Notes: generated by a model not told the origin, from the letters alone. A DNA stretch of 64,000 nt from Zea mays (GCF_902167145.1 NC_050098.1:136660207-136724206); one strand, 5' to 3'. Counted from the first letter of the stretch, positions 24,448-36,027 are shown. Program-made: numbers and translations.

Positions 24448-24655
24448 AGGCGACTATGAACCCTTCGAGGGCCAGCCTTCGAACCCCTGATCAGTAGTGG
24501 GCGCGGAGCCCGAGTGGCCTGAGGCGGCCGTTGAACCCTTCCGAGGGGCCGGCCTTCGAACCTCTGACCAGTAGTGGGTGTGGAGCCCACACGCTCTGAG
24601 GCGGCTGTTAAACCCCTCCGAGGGGCCAGCCTTCGAACCTCTGATCAGTAGGGAG
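24448..24655 (-). repeat. Three tandem units of about 76-85 bp
   Basis: On the plus strand each unit has TGAACCCTTCGAGGG or a close variant, then CCAGCCTTCGAACC, CTGATCAGTAG and GGAGCCC. Units start at about 24,448, 24,533 and 24,608. They are diverged at several positions. Confidence 0.75.
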
Positions 24656-25507
24656 GCTCGGAGCCTGTTTCCTTCACGGAGAAGGATCCTTTTCGGGGTA
24701 TCCCCTTTCCCGGTCCCTGTTGTAAGAGAGAGAAAGAGGAAAAAGGAAAAGGATACGAAATCGAATGACGTGGCGTACCTTTTTTGACGCGGTCTTTATG
24801 GCGAAGGCGAAGCGTCGCTCGCTTCCCTTGCCAGAGGCGCCGCTTGTCCCGCCGCGGAGTTAATGCGACGGGGCGAGTGGTTCGCGGGGCGGTCGTTGCG
24901 CGTGCGCGAGTCGTTCGAGGAACGGGACACGGGCGCGCCGTCTTCACGCCGTGAGAGAGGGTTCTCTCACTGCCCCAGGATGGGACGCAAGCCTGGCTGA
25001 CGACGTGACCGCTGCTCCCGCCCGCCTGCCACCGCCATTACTGCCGGCCCATTTTTGGCCGCATTGACTGTCGCGCCAGGCTGGCGCTGCTGGGTCGCGC
25101 GCTGGGTCGCCTCGAGTCGCGGTATTGATTCCACAATCGAGGAGGCGTGGTGGTGGCGCGAGAGGCGGTGCAGTTGCTTGCACGTAGCGACCGGCGCGCC
25201 GGTTGCATGACGCGTGGGTGTGGGCTTCCATGCTGGGCGCGTTGGAAGTCGGAGAGGTGCGCCCACTTGGCGCGGTTGCATGCCGCCTGCATGGCTGCCC
25301 GCCCTTTCACCCGCTGGTCTGGGCGAAAGTGGAGGGACGCTTGTAACCGCTGGACGGTTGCATGCACCACGCGCGGCGGTTTGGCTTCTTCCGCCCTGGG
25401 CCGGCTTGCATGACGCGTGGGACCCAGCCCCCGCGCCGTAGGGGGAGGACCTTGGAGCGTGTTGGAGAAGACTCAGCCCGTGACAGCTGGGGACGCAAGT
25501 AGGGAGA

Positions 25508-25546
25508 GTCGCCTTTAAAAGGAGGGTGACCCCCTTGAAAGGCGAC
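25508..25546 (+). promoter_or_regulatory. TATA-containing imperfect palindrome before the antisense frame
   Basis: Arms GTCGCCTTT and AAAGGCGAC (9 bp, perfect) enclose a partly complementary centre, giving a 39-nt hairpin. The left arm runs into CTTTAAAAGG, which is TATA-like. The right arm ends one base before ATG 25548. It could form a promoter element or a leader hairpin of an antisense transcript. This is inference only. Confidence 0.5.
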
Positions 25547-25547
25547 C

Positions 25548-26174
25548 ATGTCTTCGCGCTCCCTTATGCATCGTATCTTTCCACCTTCCGAGCCCCCGGA
25601 TGGGGGATGCCCGCAGTCCTTCCGCCTTGTCGTTGGGGGAACGCAACTCCGTGGGAGTTGGTACCTTTCAGCCATCGTTCGGCTTCAAGGATTTTCATCA
25701 CGCGGCCCGGCTGCATCCCCTCGTCGGTGGTCACCCGAGACGGTGACCACCAGCCCCTGGATGGGTGAGGCAAACCGGGCTGCGTTCTCGGTCCCGCCCT
25801 CAGCTTCAAGGATGTTCATCATCCTTGCTAGGGCGGAGAGCGAGGCGAGCCGGGGCTCTACCTCCCGCGCGGGTCGTCTGGCCACCTCCTCTCCCAGCTT
25901 CTGGTGGTGGAAACCATCCTCCAGCTCTGCGGAGGAGGCGTCCTCCAGCCATGCCGGGAAGGCGAACTGTTGCTGCCCAGCTAGGATGCAACATTCCGCC
26001 CTCTTCCTTGCTTTCGTGGCGAGGGTGGGAGCGAGGACCTGCCGGTGCGCTTCGGAGCGGTCCGCGTTTGCCAGCGCGGAGTCAGTGCTGACGTGGTGGC
26101 GGCCGGAGGAAACTTCCCCACTGTCGAGGCCGTCAGTGCCGCCTACGGGCCGGCCTCCGGCTCTTTGGTTTTGA
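25548..26174 (+). CDS. Antisense open reading frame in the element B 3' region (hypothetical, 208 aa)
   Basis: The frame is open for 208 codons on the strand opposite to gag-pol of B. Its ATG is in a favourable ACCATGT context directly after the hairpin. The product is Ser/Arg/Ala rich, with a FWWWKPSSSSAEEASSSH segment near residues 124-141 and a cluster of cysteines. I recognise no domain, signal peptide or membrane segment. Tat-lineage elements such as Grande are known to carry antisense genes in this place, which supports the idea. GC-rich DNA also gives chance frames, and other frames across the same stretch are open too. It may be a single exon or a fragment of an older antisense gene. 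Confidence 0.4.
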   Translation: MSSRSLMHRIFPPSEPPDGGCPQSFRLVVGGTQLRGSWYLSAIVRLQGFSSRGPAASPRRWSPETVTTSPWMGEANRAAFSVPPSASRMFIILARAESEASRGSTSRAGRLATSSPSFWWWKPSSSSAEEASSSHAGKANCCCPARMQHSALFLAFVARVGARTCRCASERSAFASAESVLTWWRPEETSPLSRPSVPPTGRPPALWF

Positions 26175-26520
26175 TGGCTGGTTCGCATCCCTTGAGCGGG
26201 GACGCGAACGAGAGCCTTCCGGTGGCTGCGTCCGTCCTAGGACCATGGCTGCTGCTGCAGAGGTCGCCAGCGAGTCGCCCGGAACTTGTCGCCCCGCAGG
26301 CTCCCCAGTGCGGAGGTTGTTTTTACCCGCGGGGGCGGAACCGGAGTTCCGTTTGTGATGGCACCTTGAATGCCGGTCTTTTGTTCATTGTGGCTGTCGG
26401 GGCCTAAACATGTATGTATTTTTGGCGCGGAGCCGTGTTTTTTCCTCATTTTCGAGCACTAAGACTCGCCTGTTGGTTGTCTGAACCGCTTCACCAAGCG
26501 TGAGTCGCCCCGTGCAAAGG

Positions 26521-27450
26521 TGACGAGTGAGGTGTCCATATCCCGGAGGCGTAGGAGTCCCTCGGCTCGGTCGGCCTCGCTGTCCGAGGCTTCTCTTGCT
26601 TAGTTAAAGGAACCCCTCGGCCGCTCTTCGATGAGCCGAGGCTAGGGGTAGCGGTGTCAGCACGGACAGAGGCAGAGTTGGCTCGAAAAGAAGACTTGGT
26701 CGGCCGGAGCCTGGCCGGGTCGTCCGTTAGCGGGACCGACGCCGGAGTCGATCTGCCGAGGCCTCGGGCCGGGCTGATGTCTTCGGGGGACAGCTGGCCG
26801 AGGCCTCGGGGTGACCAGCCGAGCCGCCTGCTCGAGCCGGATTCTTGGAGGAGACCCAGGCGGCGATGGCCCGAGCGTGATGATGAAGTCGTCCTTCAGA
26901 GTGAAGATCCTCGGACCACGTCGCCGTCGGAGGCTAGGTCGGACCTCGCCGAAGGTGTAGTCGACGCCGAGGGTGCTGCTGCTCCCTTCAGCCATCAAGA
27001 TCCGAGCCTGCAGGATCAGATTATCTTGTAGCGTGTGTTTTCTGCGGCCGCTGAGGCCCAAACACACCCTTGCCGTGTTGTAAAGCTACGCTTCTTTTCC
27101 CCTTGTTTCGAGTATCTGGACTTTTTTGTCGGTAACAGAATTGTCTGTGCGAGCGAGAGTTGCTTTTCACGGAAGGTGATGAGTGAGGTATCCGTATCCC
27201 GGAGGCGTAGGAATCCCTCGGCTCGGTCGGCCTTGCCGCTTACGCGCGCTCTTGCCCGTCCATGGGGTTCTGTCACCGACGCAGTCGAGAAGGCCCGAAG
27301 AATCGCTTCGGCAGAGGAACTTTTGAGCGTGAAGACTTGTTCGATCCGCGGAATCACCTATCCGAACGCGAGTTACTTATCGCAGAAGATGATGAGTGAG
27401 GTATCCGTATCCCGGAGGCGTAGGAGTCCCTCGGCTCGGTCAGCCTTGGC
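26521..27450 (-). repeat. Three copies of a 60-bp repeat in the element B 3' region
   Basis: The plus-strand text GAGTGAGGTATCCGTATCCC followed by GGAGGCGTAGGA and CTCGGCTCGGTC occurs at about 26,525, 27,180 and 27,392. The first copy has GTGTCCAT in place of GTATCCGT. The copies are separated by unique sequence, so they are dispersed direct repeats and not a simple tandem array. Confidence 0.8.
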
Positions 27451-27676
27451 TGCTTACGTGTACTCCGTCGTTTTCAGGATCCACTTTCGAAGTAGTCGAA
27501 AAGCACGAAAGACTTTCTGGCAGAAAGGATCTTTTTTCGAGGAAAATTTCGACGCAGAGGGGGTTCCCCCCTTTTAGCCCCCGAGGGAGGGTCGGGCTTT
27601 GCCGAGGCAAGGCTGACCCTTCCTTGATGACTAAACTTTGCGTGGGAGCGAGGTATATGAACAACTTGAAAACATC

Positions 27677-30600
27677 TTAAGGGTAGAAGCGACGTAGCTG
27701 TTGGATATTCCAAGCGTTGCTGTAGACGTCGCCTTGACTGTTGGCCAGCTTGTACGTTCCGGGCTTCAGAACTTTGGCGATGACGAACGGCCCTTCCCAG
27801 GGAGGCGTGAGCTTGTGCCGCCCTCGGGCATCCTGTCGCAGCCGAAGCACCAGGTCGCCCACCTGGAGGTCTCGGGACCGGACCCCTCGGGCGTGGTAGC
27901 GTCGCATGGACTGCTGGTACCGCGCCGAGTGTAGTAAGGCCTTGTCCCGAGCCTCTTCCAGCTGGTCCAGCAAGTCTTCTCAATTAGCTTGGTTGCTTTG
28001 GTCAGCATAGGCCCTCGTCCTCGGGGAACCGTATTCTAAGTCTGTGGGCAAGATGGCTTCGGCCCCATAGACTAGAAAGAACGGCGTGAAGCCCGTGGCT
28101 CGGCTCGGTGTTGTCCTCAGACTCCAAACCACCGAGGGGAGTTCCTTCATCCATCGCTTGCCGAACTTGTTGAGGTCGTTGTAGATCCGAGGCTTGAGTC
28201 CTTGTAGAATCATGCCGTTGGCACGCTCTACTTGCCCATTCGTCATGGGGTGAGCCACGGCAGCCCAGTCCACCCGGATGTGGTGATCCTCGCAGAAGTC
28301 CAGGAACTTTCTGCCGGTGAACTGGGTGCCGTTGTCGGTGATGATGGAGTTTGGGACCCTGAAACGATGGATGATGTTGGTGAAGAACGCCACCGCCTGC
28401 TCGGACCTGATGCTGTTTAGGGGTCGGACCTCGATCCACTTGGAGAATTTGTCGATGGCGACCAACAGGTGCGTGTAGCCCCCGGGTGCCTTCTGCAAGG
28501 GGCCGACGAGGTCCAGACCCCACACGGCAAAAGGCCAAGTGATGGGTATCGTCTGCAGAGCCTGAGCAGGCAGGTGGGTCTGCCTTGCGTAGAACTGACA
28601 CCCTTCGCAGGTGCGGACAATTCTAGTGGCGTCGGCCACCGCCGTCGGCCAGTAGAAACCTTGTCGGAAGGCGTTTCCAACAAGGGCTCGAGGTGCTGCG
28701 TGATGGCCGCAAGCCCCCGAGTGTACCTCTTGTAGGAGCTCCTGGCCTTCGGCGATGGAGATGCATCGCTGGAGGATGCCTGAGGGGCTGCGGTGGTAGA
28801 GCTCCTTCCCATCTCCCAGCAAGACGAATGACTTGGCGCGCCGCGCCAATCGCCGAGCTTCGGCTCGATCGAGGGGTAGCTCTACTCGGTGGAGATATTG
28901 CAGGTACGGGGTCTGCCAGTTTTGATTAGGCGTGACCCCGCTTCGCTCCTCTTCGACGCGCAGTGCCTCACCCTCGGGGGCCGAGGGTGCCTCGGGCTGA
29001 ACCGAGGGTGCCTCAGGCCGAGCTGAGGGTGCCTCGGGCCGAGCCGAGGGTGCCTCGGACTGAGCCGAGGGTACCTCGGGCTGGGCCGAGGATGCCTCAA
29101 GCTCGGGCGTGTCGTCGATCTTGACAGAGGGTTGATGCAGGTCTCGGGAGAAGACGTCCGGGGGAACCGTTGTTCGCCCCGAGGCTATTTTAGCCAGCTC
29201 ATCCGTAGTCTCGTTGTAGCGTCGGGCGATGTGGTTGAGCTCGAGCCCGTAGAACTTGTCTTCCAGGCGCCGAACCTCATCGCAGTAGGCCTCCATCTTC
29301 GGGTCGCGGCAGTGAGAGTTCTTCATGACTTGGTCGATGACGAGCTGCGAGTCACCGCGAGCGTCGAGGCGTCGGACCCCTAGCTCGATGGCGATCCGCA
29401 ACCCGTTGACCAGAGCCTCGTACTCAGCCACATTGTTGGACGCCGGGAAATGGAGGCGTAGCACGTAGCATAGGTGCTTCCCGAGGGGCAAGATGAAGAG
29501 TAGGCCTGCGCCGGCTCCTGTCTTCATCAGCGACCCGTCGAAGAACATGGTCCAGAGCTCCGGTTGGATCGGAGCTGTTGGGAGCTGGGTGTCGACCCAT
29601 TTAGCCACGAAGTCCGCCAAGACCTGGGACTTGATGGCCTTCCGAGGGGCGAACGAGATTGTTTCGCCCATGATTTCCACCGCCCACTTTGCGATTCTAC
29701 CCGAGGCCTCTCGGCACTGGATGATCTCCCCCAGGGGGAAGGATGACACCACAGTTACCGGATGAGACTCGAAGTAGTGTCGCAACTTCCGCCGCGTTAG
29801 GATCACCGCGTACAGCAGCTTCTGAACTTGTGGGTAGCGGATCTTGGTCTCGGACAGTACCTCGCTGATGAAGTAGACTGGCCTCTGGACGGGCAATGCA
29901 TGCCCCTCTTCTCGTCTCTCAACCACAATCGCGGCGCTAACCACCTGGGTGGTCGCGGCAACGTAGATCAAGAGGGCTTCTCCGGCTGCGGGGGGCACCA
30001 AGATGGGCGCATTCGTGAGGAGCGCCTTCAGGTTTCCGAGGGCTTCCTTGGCCTCAGGGGTCCAAGTGAAGCACTCGGCCTTCCTTAAGAGGCGGTACAG
30101 AGGCAGGCCTCTTTCGCCGAGGCGTGAGATGAAGCGGCTCAGAGCCGCAAGACATCCCATGACTCTCTGTACGCCTTTTAAGTCCTTGATGGGCCCCATG
30201 CTGGTGATGGCTGCGATCTTCTCCGGGTTGGCTTCGATGCCCCGCTCGGAGACGGTGAACCCCAAGAGCATGCCTCGGGGCACCCCGAAGACACACTTTT
30301 CGGGATTGAGCTTCACGCCTTTCGCCTTGAGACATCGGAATGTCACTTCAAGGTCGAAAAGGAGGTCGGAGGCTTTCCTCGTCTTGACTACGATGTCATC
30401 GACGTAGGCCTCGACCGTCCGGCCAATGTGTTGGCCGAACACATGGTTCATGCACCGCTGGTACGTCGCGCCCGCATTCCTCAAGCCGAACGGCATGGTG
30501 ACATAGCAGTACATGCCGAAGGGCGTGATGAAAGAGGTCGCGAGCTGGTCGGACTCCTTCATCCTGATTTGGTGATACCCTGAGTAGGCATCGAGGAAAG

Positions 30601-31336
30601 ACAGGGTTTCGCACCCAGCAGTGGAATCCATGATTTGATCGATGCGAGGCAGAGGGTAGGGAACCTTCGGACATGCTTTGTTTAGACCAGTGTAGTCTAC
30701 ACACATCCGCCATTTCCCTCCTTTCTTTCTCACAAGCACAGGGTTGGCAAGCCATTCGGGATGGAATACCTTTTTGATGAACCCTGCCGCCATTAGCTTG
30801 TGGATCTCCTCGCCTATGGCTCTGCGCTTTTCTTCGTCGAATCGGCACAGAGGCTGCTTGACAGGTCGGGCTCCGGCTCGGATGTCCAGCGAGTGCTCGG
30901 CGACATCCCTCGGTATGCCGGGCATGTCCGAGGGACTCCACGCGAAGACGTCGACATTCACGCGGAGAAAGTCGACGAGCACTGCTTCCTATTTGGGATC
31001 GAGCTCGGAGCCGATCCGGATCTGCTTGGAGGCGTCGCTGCTGGGGTCGAGGGGGACGGACTTAACTGTCTCCGCTGGCTCGAAGTTGCCGGCGTGACGC
31101 TTCACGTCTGGCACCTCCTTAGAGAGGTTGTCCAGGTCGGCGATGAGGGCCTCAGATTCGGTGAGGGCCTCTGCATACTCCACGCACTCCACGTCGCATT
31201 CGAACGCGTGTTTGTACGTGGGGCCGACGGTGATGACCCCGTTGGGGCCCGACATCTTGAGCTTGAGGTAGGTGTAGTTGGGGACGGCCATGAACTTCGC
31301 ATAGCATGGCCTCCCCAGTACCGCGTGGTAGGTTCC
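27677..31336 (-). pseudogene. Element B pol (RT, RNase H, second RNase H, integrase), two in-frame stops
   Basis: This continues the gag-protease frame of B without any frameshift. Order: linker with FEPAETVKSVPL, reverse transcriptase (WRMCVDYTGLNKACPK, YVDDIVVKT), RNase H, a second (archaeal-type) RNase H (WTMFFDGSL, GDSQLVIDQV), a Pro/Ala/Ser heptad linker, integrase zinc finger (CGHHAAP...CEGCQFYA), integrase core (GLDLVGPL, ITDNGTQF, NGQVERAN), and a C-terminal DNA-binding region ending NIQQLRRFYP. Stops are TAG at 30989-30991 and TGA at 27980-27982, the latter leaving the last 99 codons open. All catalytic motifs I checked are present, so only nonsense mutations disable it. Confidence 0.93.
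28970..29100 (-). repeat. Coding minisatellite (PEAPSAR heptads) in element B pol
   Basis: About five 21-bp units encode PEAPSAR-like heptapeptides (variants PEVPSAQ, SEAPSAR, PEAPSVQ) between the second RNase H and integrase. They keep the frame. This is probably a flexible linker. Confidence 0.85.
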
Positions 31337-34201
31337 TCAGAACCCAACCACCTCGAACGTGAGGGTCTCCCTTCGGAAGTTGGAGGGCATTCCGAAGCAG
31401 ACGGGAAGGTCGAGTTGTCCGAGGGGCTGAACGCGCTTTCCGGGGATGATCCCGTGGAAAGGCGCAGCGCCTGCCCGGACCGAGGATAGATCAACACGCA
31501 GGAGCCCGAGGGTCTCAGCGTAGATGATGTTGAGGCTGCTGCCTCCATCCATGAGGACCTGGGTGAGCCCGACGTCGTCGATGACGGGGTCGACGACGAG
31601 CGGGTATTTCCCTGGGCTCGGCACGTGGTCGGGGTGGTCGGCTTGGTCGAAGGTGATGGGCTTGTCGGACCAGTCTAGGTAGACTGGCGCTGCCACCTTC
31701 ACCGAACAGACCTCCCGACGCTCTTGCTTGCGGTGCCGAGCCGAGGCGTTCGCCGCTTGCCCACCGTAGATCATGAAGCAGTCGCGGACCTCGGGGAACT
31801 CTCCTGCCTGGTGATCTTCCTTCTTGTCGTCGTCGCGAGCCCTGCCACCCTCCGCGGGTGGCCCGGCCCTGTGGAAGTGGCGCCAAAGCATGGCGCACTC
31901 CTCAAGGGTGTGCTTGACGGGCCCCTGGTGATAGGGGCACGACTCCTTGAGCATCTTGTCGAAGAGGTTGGCACCTCCGGGGGGTTTCCGAGGGTTCTTG
32001 TACTCGGCGGCGGCGACAAGGTCCGCGTCGGCGGCGTCGCGTTTCGCTTGCGACTTCTTCTTGCCCTTCTTCTTGGCGCCGCACTGAGTTGACGCCTCGG
32101 GGGCATCTTCCGGTGGGCGGCCCTGGGGCTGCTTGTCCTTCCGGAAGATAGCCTCAACCGCCTCCTGGCCAGAGGCGAACTTGGTGGCGATGTCCATCAG
32201 CTCGCTCGCCCTGGTGGGGGTCTTACGACCCAGCTTGCTCACCAGGTCGCGGTAGGTGGTGCCGGCGAGGAACGCGTCGATGACATCCGAATCGGTGATG
32301 TTGGGCACCTCGGTGCGCTGCTTCGAGAATCGCAGGATGTAGTCCCGGAGAGACTCTCCCGGCTGCTGCTGGCAGCTTCGGAGGTCCCAGGAGTTTCCAG
32401 GGCGTACGTACGTGCCCTGGAAATTGCCGGCGAAGGCTTGGACCAGGTCGTCCCAGTTGGAGATCTGCCCCGGAGGCAGGTGCTCCAACCAGGCGTGAGC
32501 GGTGTCGGAGAGGAACAGGGGGAGGTTGCGGATGATGAGGTTGTCATCGTCCGTTCCACCCAATTGGCAGGCCAGCCGGTAGTCCGCGAGCCACAGTTCC
32601 GGTCTCGTCTCCCCCGAGTACTTTGTGATAGTAGTCGGGGGTCGGAACCGGGTCGGGAACGGCGCCCGTCGTATGGCGCGGCTGAAAGCCTGCGGACCGG
32701 GTGGTTCGGGCGAGGGACTCCGATCCTCCCCGCTGTCGTAGCGTCCTCCACGCCTAGGGTGGTAGCCTCGGCGCACCCTCTCGTCGAGGTGGGCCCGACG
32801 GTCGCGGTGATGGTGCTCGTTGCCGAGGCGTCCCGGGGCCGCAGGCGCTGTGTTGCGTGTGCGCCCGGTGTGGACCGAGGCTTCCCGCATGAATCGGGAA
32901 GTCGCGGCGCGATGTTCCGAGGGGTACCCCTGCCTTCGGGAGGCGGAGCTTTCGGCCCGTCGGACCGCGGCGCCCTCCAGGAGATCTTTGAGCTCTCCCT
33001 GGATTCGCCGCCCCTCGGTGGTTGATGGCTCCGGCATCGCGCGGAGAAGCATTGCCGCTGCAGCCAGGTTCTGGCCGACCCCACTGGAAGCGGGTGGCGG
33101 CCTTACCCTGACATCGTCGGCGATGCGGTGCTGGATACCCTGGGGTAGATGACGCATTTCTCGGGCCGGAGGCTGGCCCGCCCATTCCTGCTCGACGTCC
33201 CGGCGGATCGGCTCAAGTGCTCCTGCTCCCTCTTCGAGCCTGGCCTGCACCACACGGATTTGCTCAAGCTGTGGGTCATGACCCCCCGCCTGAATGGGGA
33301 CCACAACTAGCTCCCGTAGGATGTCAACGTGAGGCAAAGGCCTAGGGAGATCACCGTTCTCCGGCATACCGAGATGGTTGCCTTCGGAGGGACCCCCTAG
33401 ATCGACGTGGAAACATTCGCGACTTGGGCCGCAGTCCTCGTCGCCGAGGCTGCGGCTACCGTCAGAACAGTCGGAAAGGCAGTAGTCGCATGCGGTCATG
33501 AAGTCCCGCATGGCACTGGGGTTACCAAGTCCGGAGAAATCCCAACAGAAGTCGGGCTCGTCATCTTCCTCGGACCCCGAGGGCCCGTAGGTCGAGATGT
33601 CCGTCAGCCGGTCCCAGGGTGACCGCATACGATACCCCAGAGGGTTTGGACTCGCCTCTACGAGAGCGTCCGCCGAAGCGAAGCCGCTTGGCGGGTCGAG
33701 GCTAAATCCAAGGGGCGTGAGATGGGAATCGGTCGGTACCTCTTGGTCGACGGGCGGTGATGAAGTCACGTCGGGGACTGACTGCACCGTCGTCTCAGGC
33801 ATGAGGGCGACGCCCAGCAAGCCTTTCGCGAGCGTGCTGGCATCGTCCGTTTGCTCGGAATTGGCGTGTTGCGGGGAGACGGTGCTCGCCTTCGTCTCAA
33901 ACGCGAGGTCGATGCCCGACGCGCCCCCCGTTGGGGCGCCGGCGCCGTCGACTCGCTCGACAGCAGACGAGGCGCTGCCTCCTGCTTGGCCTTGGTTGCC
34001 CCGCCTCCTCCTCCGTCGGCGGGGGAGAGGACGAGGTGAGCTCGAATGTTGTTCTTCCACCACGCGGAGAAGACGTCGTCGATTCTGCCGCCGGCGGGCG
34101 GGCTGTCGGTCACCATTGTCGCTGTCGCACGACGGGGGAAGGAGTATCATGTCGTAGCTGCCGTCGAGGGACATGAACTCAAGACTCCCGAAACGGAGCA
34201 C
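31337..34201 (-). pseudogene. Element B gag-protease, ended by an in-frame TGA
   Basis: 954 codons from ATG 34201 (an internal ATG at residue 10, MSLDGSYD, is an alternative start). The N-terminal half is low complexity and acidic or Arg rich. Residues about 540-690 form a retrotransposon gag domain (WLEHLPPGQISNWDDLVQAF, LRDYILRFSKQ). A Cys/His cluster (CPYHQGPVKHTLEEC) at about 760-775 replaces the usual zinc knuckle. The protease with active site LMDGGSSLNII is near residue 900. The frame ends at TGA 31337-31339 in the protease tail (VVGF). The same frame continues below it (GTYHAVLG), so this is a nonsense mutation and not the natural end. Confidence 0.92.
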
Positions 34202-34297
34202 CGTCCCGGGCTAGAGAGGTTGCTGGAGACTGCCCATCTGGAGCTTGACGGGAAGATGTTCGTCAACACGCAGTAGGCCCCTACCTGGCGCGCCAAC
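34202..34297 (-). other. Element B leader with primer-binding site
   Basis: On the minus strand the 5' LTR is followed directly by GTTGGCGCGCCAGGTAGGGG (34297 downward). This is the primer-site position, and the sequence is common in grass Tat elements. The cognate tRNA is not certain to me. About 96 bp separate the LTR from the first gag ATG. Confidence 0.7.
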
Positions 34298-36027
34298 TGT
34301 CGGCGTTTCGAGACCGGGGGGTCCCTGGGCCGACGAGTGAAATGTCGCCGCGTGCCCCAGCCCAGATGGGTCGGCGCGAGGCCGAGCGCGAAGGGGGGAA
34401 AAGGCGGCCGGAGACGCGCGTGAGAGAGGTGGAAATCCCGCGACCTTCGTGTTCGTCCCGCGCCCAGGTCGGGTGCGCTTGCAGTAGGGGGTTACAAGCG
34501 TCCACGCGGGAGAGGGAGCGAGCGACCTCACGCGAGCGCCTGTCTCGTCCTCGTCCCCGCGCGGCCAACCCTATGTAAGAGGGCTCTGGTCCTTCCTTTT
34601 ATAGGCGTAAGGAGAGGATCCAGGTGTACAATGGGGGTGTAGCAGAGTGCTAACGTGTCTAGCGGAGGAGAGCTAGCGCCCTAAGTACATGCCATCGTGG
34701 CAGCTGGAGAGGTTTTGGCACCCGGTTCGTGTGGTGTCGTGGCCGTCGGAGGAGCGTTGAAGCCTGGCGGAAGGACAGCTGTCGGGGCTGTTGAGTCCTT
34801 GCTGACGTCCTCTTGCTTCCGTAAGGGGGCTGAGAGCCGCCATCGTCATAGAGCGTGCGGGGCGCCATCATTACTTTGTCTGGCGGAGCGAGCCAGATGG
34901 GACGCCGGTCTTGTTTCCCGTAGCCTGAGTCAGCTTGGGGTAGGGTAATGATGGCGCCTCTTGCTGATGTGGCCGGTCCGCGCCCTAGGTTGGGCGATGT
35001 GGAGGCTCCTCCGAGGTCGAGGTCGGGTCTGTCTTCCGTGGCCGAGGTCGAGTCCGAGCCCCTGGGTCGGGCGAGGCGGAGACCGTCGACTGAGGCCAGG
35101 GCTGAGTCCGAGCCCTGGGGTCGGGCGAAGCGGAGTTCGTCGTCTTCAGGGGCTGAGCCCGAGTTCGAGCCCTGGGTCGGGTGGAGCGGAGTTCGCCGTC
35201 TTCAGGGGCTGAGCCCGAGTCCGAGCCCTGGGTCGGGCGGAGCGGAGTTCGCCGTCTTCCGGGGCTTAGCCCGAGTCCGAGCCCTGGGTCGGGCGGAGCG
35301 GAGTTCGCCGTCTTCCGGGGCTTAGCCCGAGTCCGAGCCCTGGGTCGGGCGGAGTGGAGTTTGCCGTCTTCCGGGGCTTAGCCCGAGTCCGAGCCCTGGG
35401 TCGGGCGGAGCGGAGTTCGCCGTCTTCTGGGGCTGAGCCCAAGTCAGAGCCCTGGGTCGGGCGGAGCGGAGTTCGCCGTCTTCTGGGGCTGAGCCCAAGT
35501 TCGAGCCCTGGCTCGGGCGAAGCGGAGCTTCCAATGGTGCCTGAGGCCGGGCCTGACTGCCTGTCAGCCTCACTCTGTAAGTGGCACAGCAGTCGGTGCG
35601 GCGCAGGCCGCGCTGTCCTTCTGTCAGGCCGGTCAGTGGAGCGGCGAAGTGACTGCGGTCACTTCGGCTCTGCTGACTGAAGGGCGCGCGTTAGGATAAA
35701 GGTGTCAGGCCACCTTTGCATTAAATGCTCCTGTGATTTGGTCGGTTGGCGCGACGATTTGGTCAGGGTTGCTTCTTGGCGAAGACAGGGCCTCGGGCGA
35801 GCCGGAAGTATGTTCGTCGCTGGAGGGGGGCCTCGGGCGAGACGGAGATCCTCCAGGGTCGGCTGCCCTTGCCCGAGGCTAGGCTCGGGCGAGGCGTGAT
35901 CGAGTCCCTCGAATGGACCGATCCCTGACTTAATCGCACCCATCAGGCCTTTGCAGCTTTGTGCTGATGGGGGTTACCAGTTGAGAATTAGGAGTCTTGA
36001 GGGTACCCCTAATTATGGTCCCCGACA
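34298..36027 (-). repeat. Element B 5' LTR
   Basis: A 1,730-bp LTR, the partner of 21982-23710. It has the same seven 56-bp units, at 35150, 35206, 35262, 35318, 35374, 35430 and 35486. It drives transcription toward the left. Confidence 0.95.
35150..35541 (-). repeat. 56-bp tandem repeat in the element B 5' LTR
   Basis: Seven units with exact 56-bp spacing and the same consensus as in the 3' LTR. The number of units is the same in the two LTRs. Confidence 0.9.

Larger units (their letters stand above)
23711..27676 (-). other. Element B 3' non-coding region with polypurine tract
   Basis: Nearly 4 kb lie between the end of pol and the 3' LTR. On the minus strand the last bases are AGGCTTGGGGGCTAC (23711-23725), the polypurine tract. 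The region holds tandem units at 24448-24650, an antisense reading frame (25548-26174), and three copies of a 60-bp repeat (26521, 27177, 27389). Other ORFs are GC-rich and unsupported. Long 3' regions of this kind are usual in Tat elements. Confidence 0.8.
21982..36027 (-). mobile_element. Element B: Huck-like Ty3/gypsy retrotransposon (Tat lineage)
   Basis: A complete 14,046-bp minus-strand element with a perfect GAAAC target duplication (21977-21981 and 36028-36032). LTRs are 1,729 and 1,730 bp and look about 96% identical by eye. The order on the minus strand is 5' LTR (34298-36027), primer site, gag-protease, RT, RNase H, a second RNase H, integrase, about 4 kb of 3' non-coding DNA with an antisense frame, polypurine tract, and 3' LTR (21982-23710). 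The second RNase H and the long 3' region mark the Tat lineage; the name Huck is from recollection of maize LTR ends (TGTCGGGGACCATAATTAGG). Confidence 0.93.

Noticed and set aside
28002..33186. Long ORFs overlapping gag-pol of element B in other frames
   Set aside because: GC-rich shadow frames; the true frame has all retroelement motifs in order.
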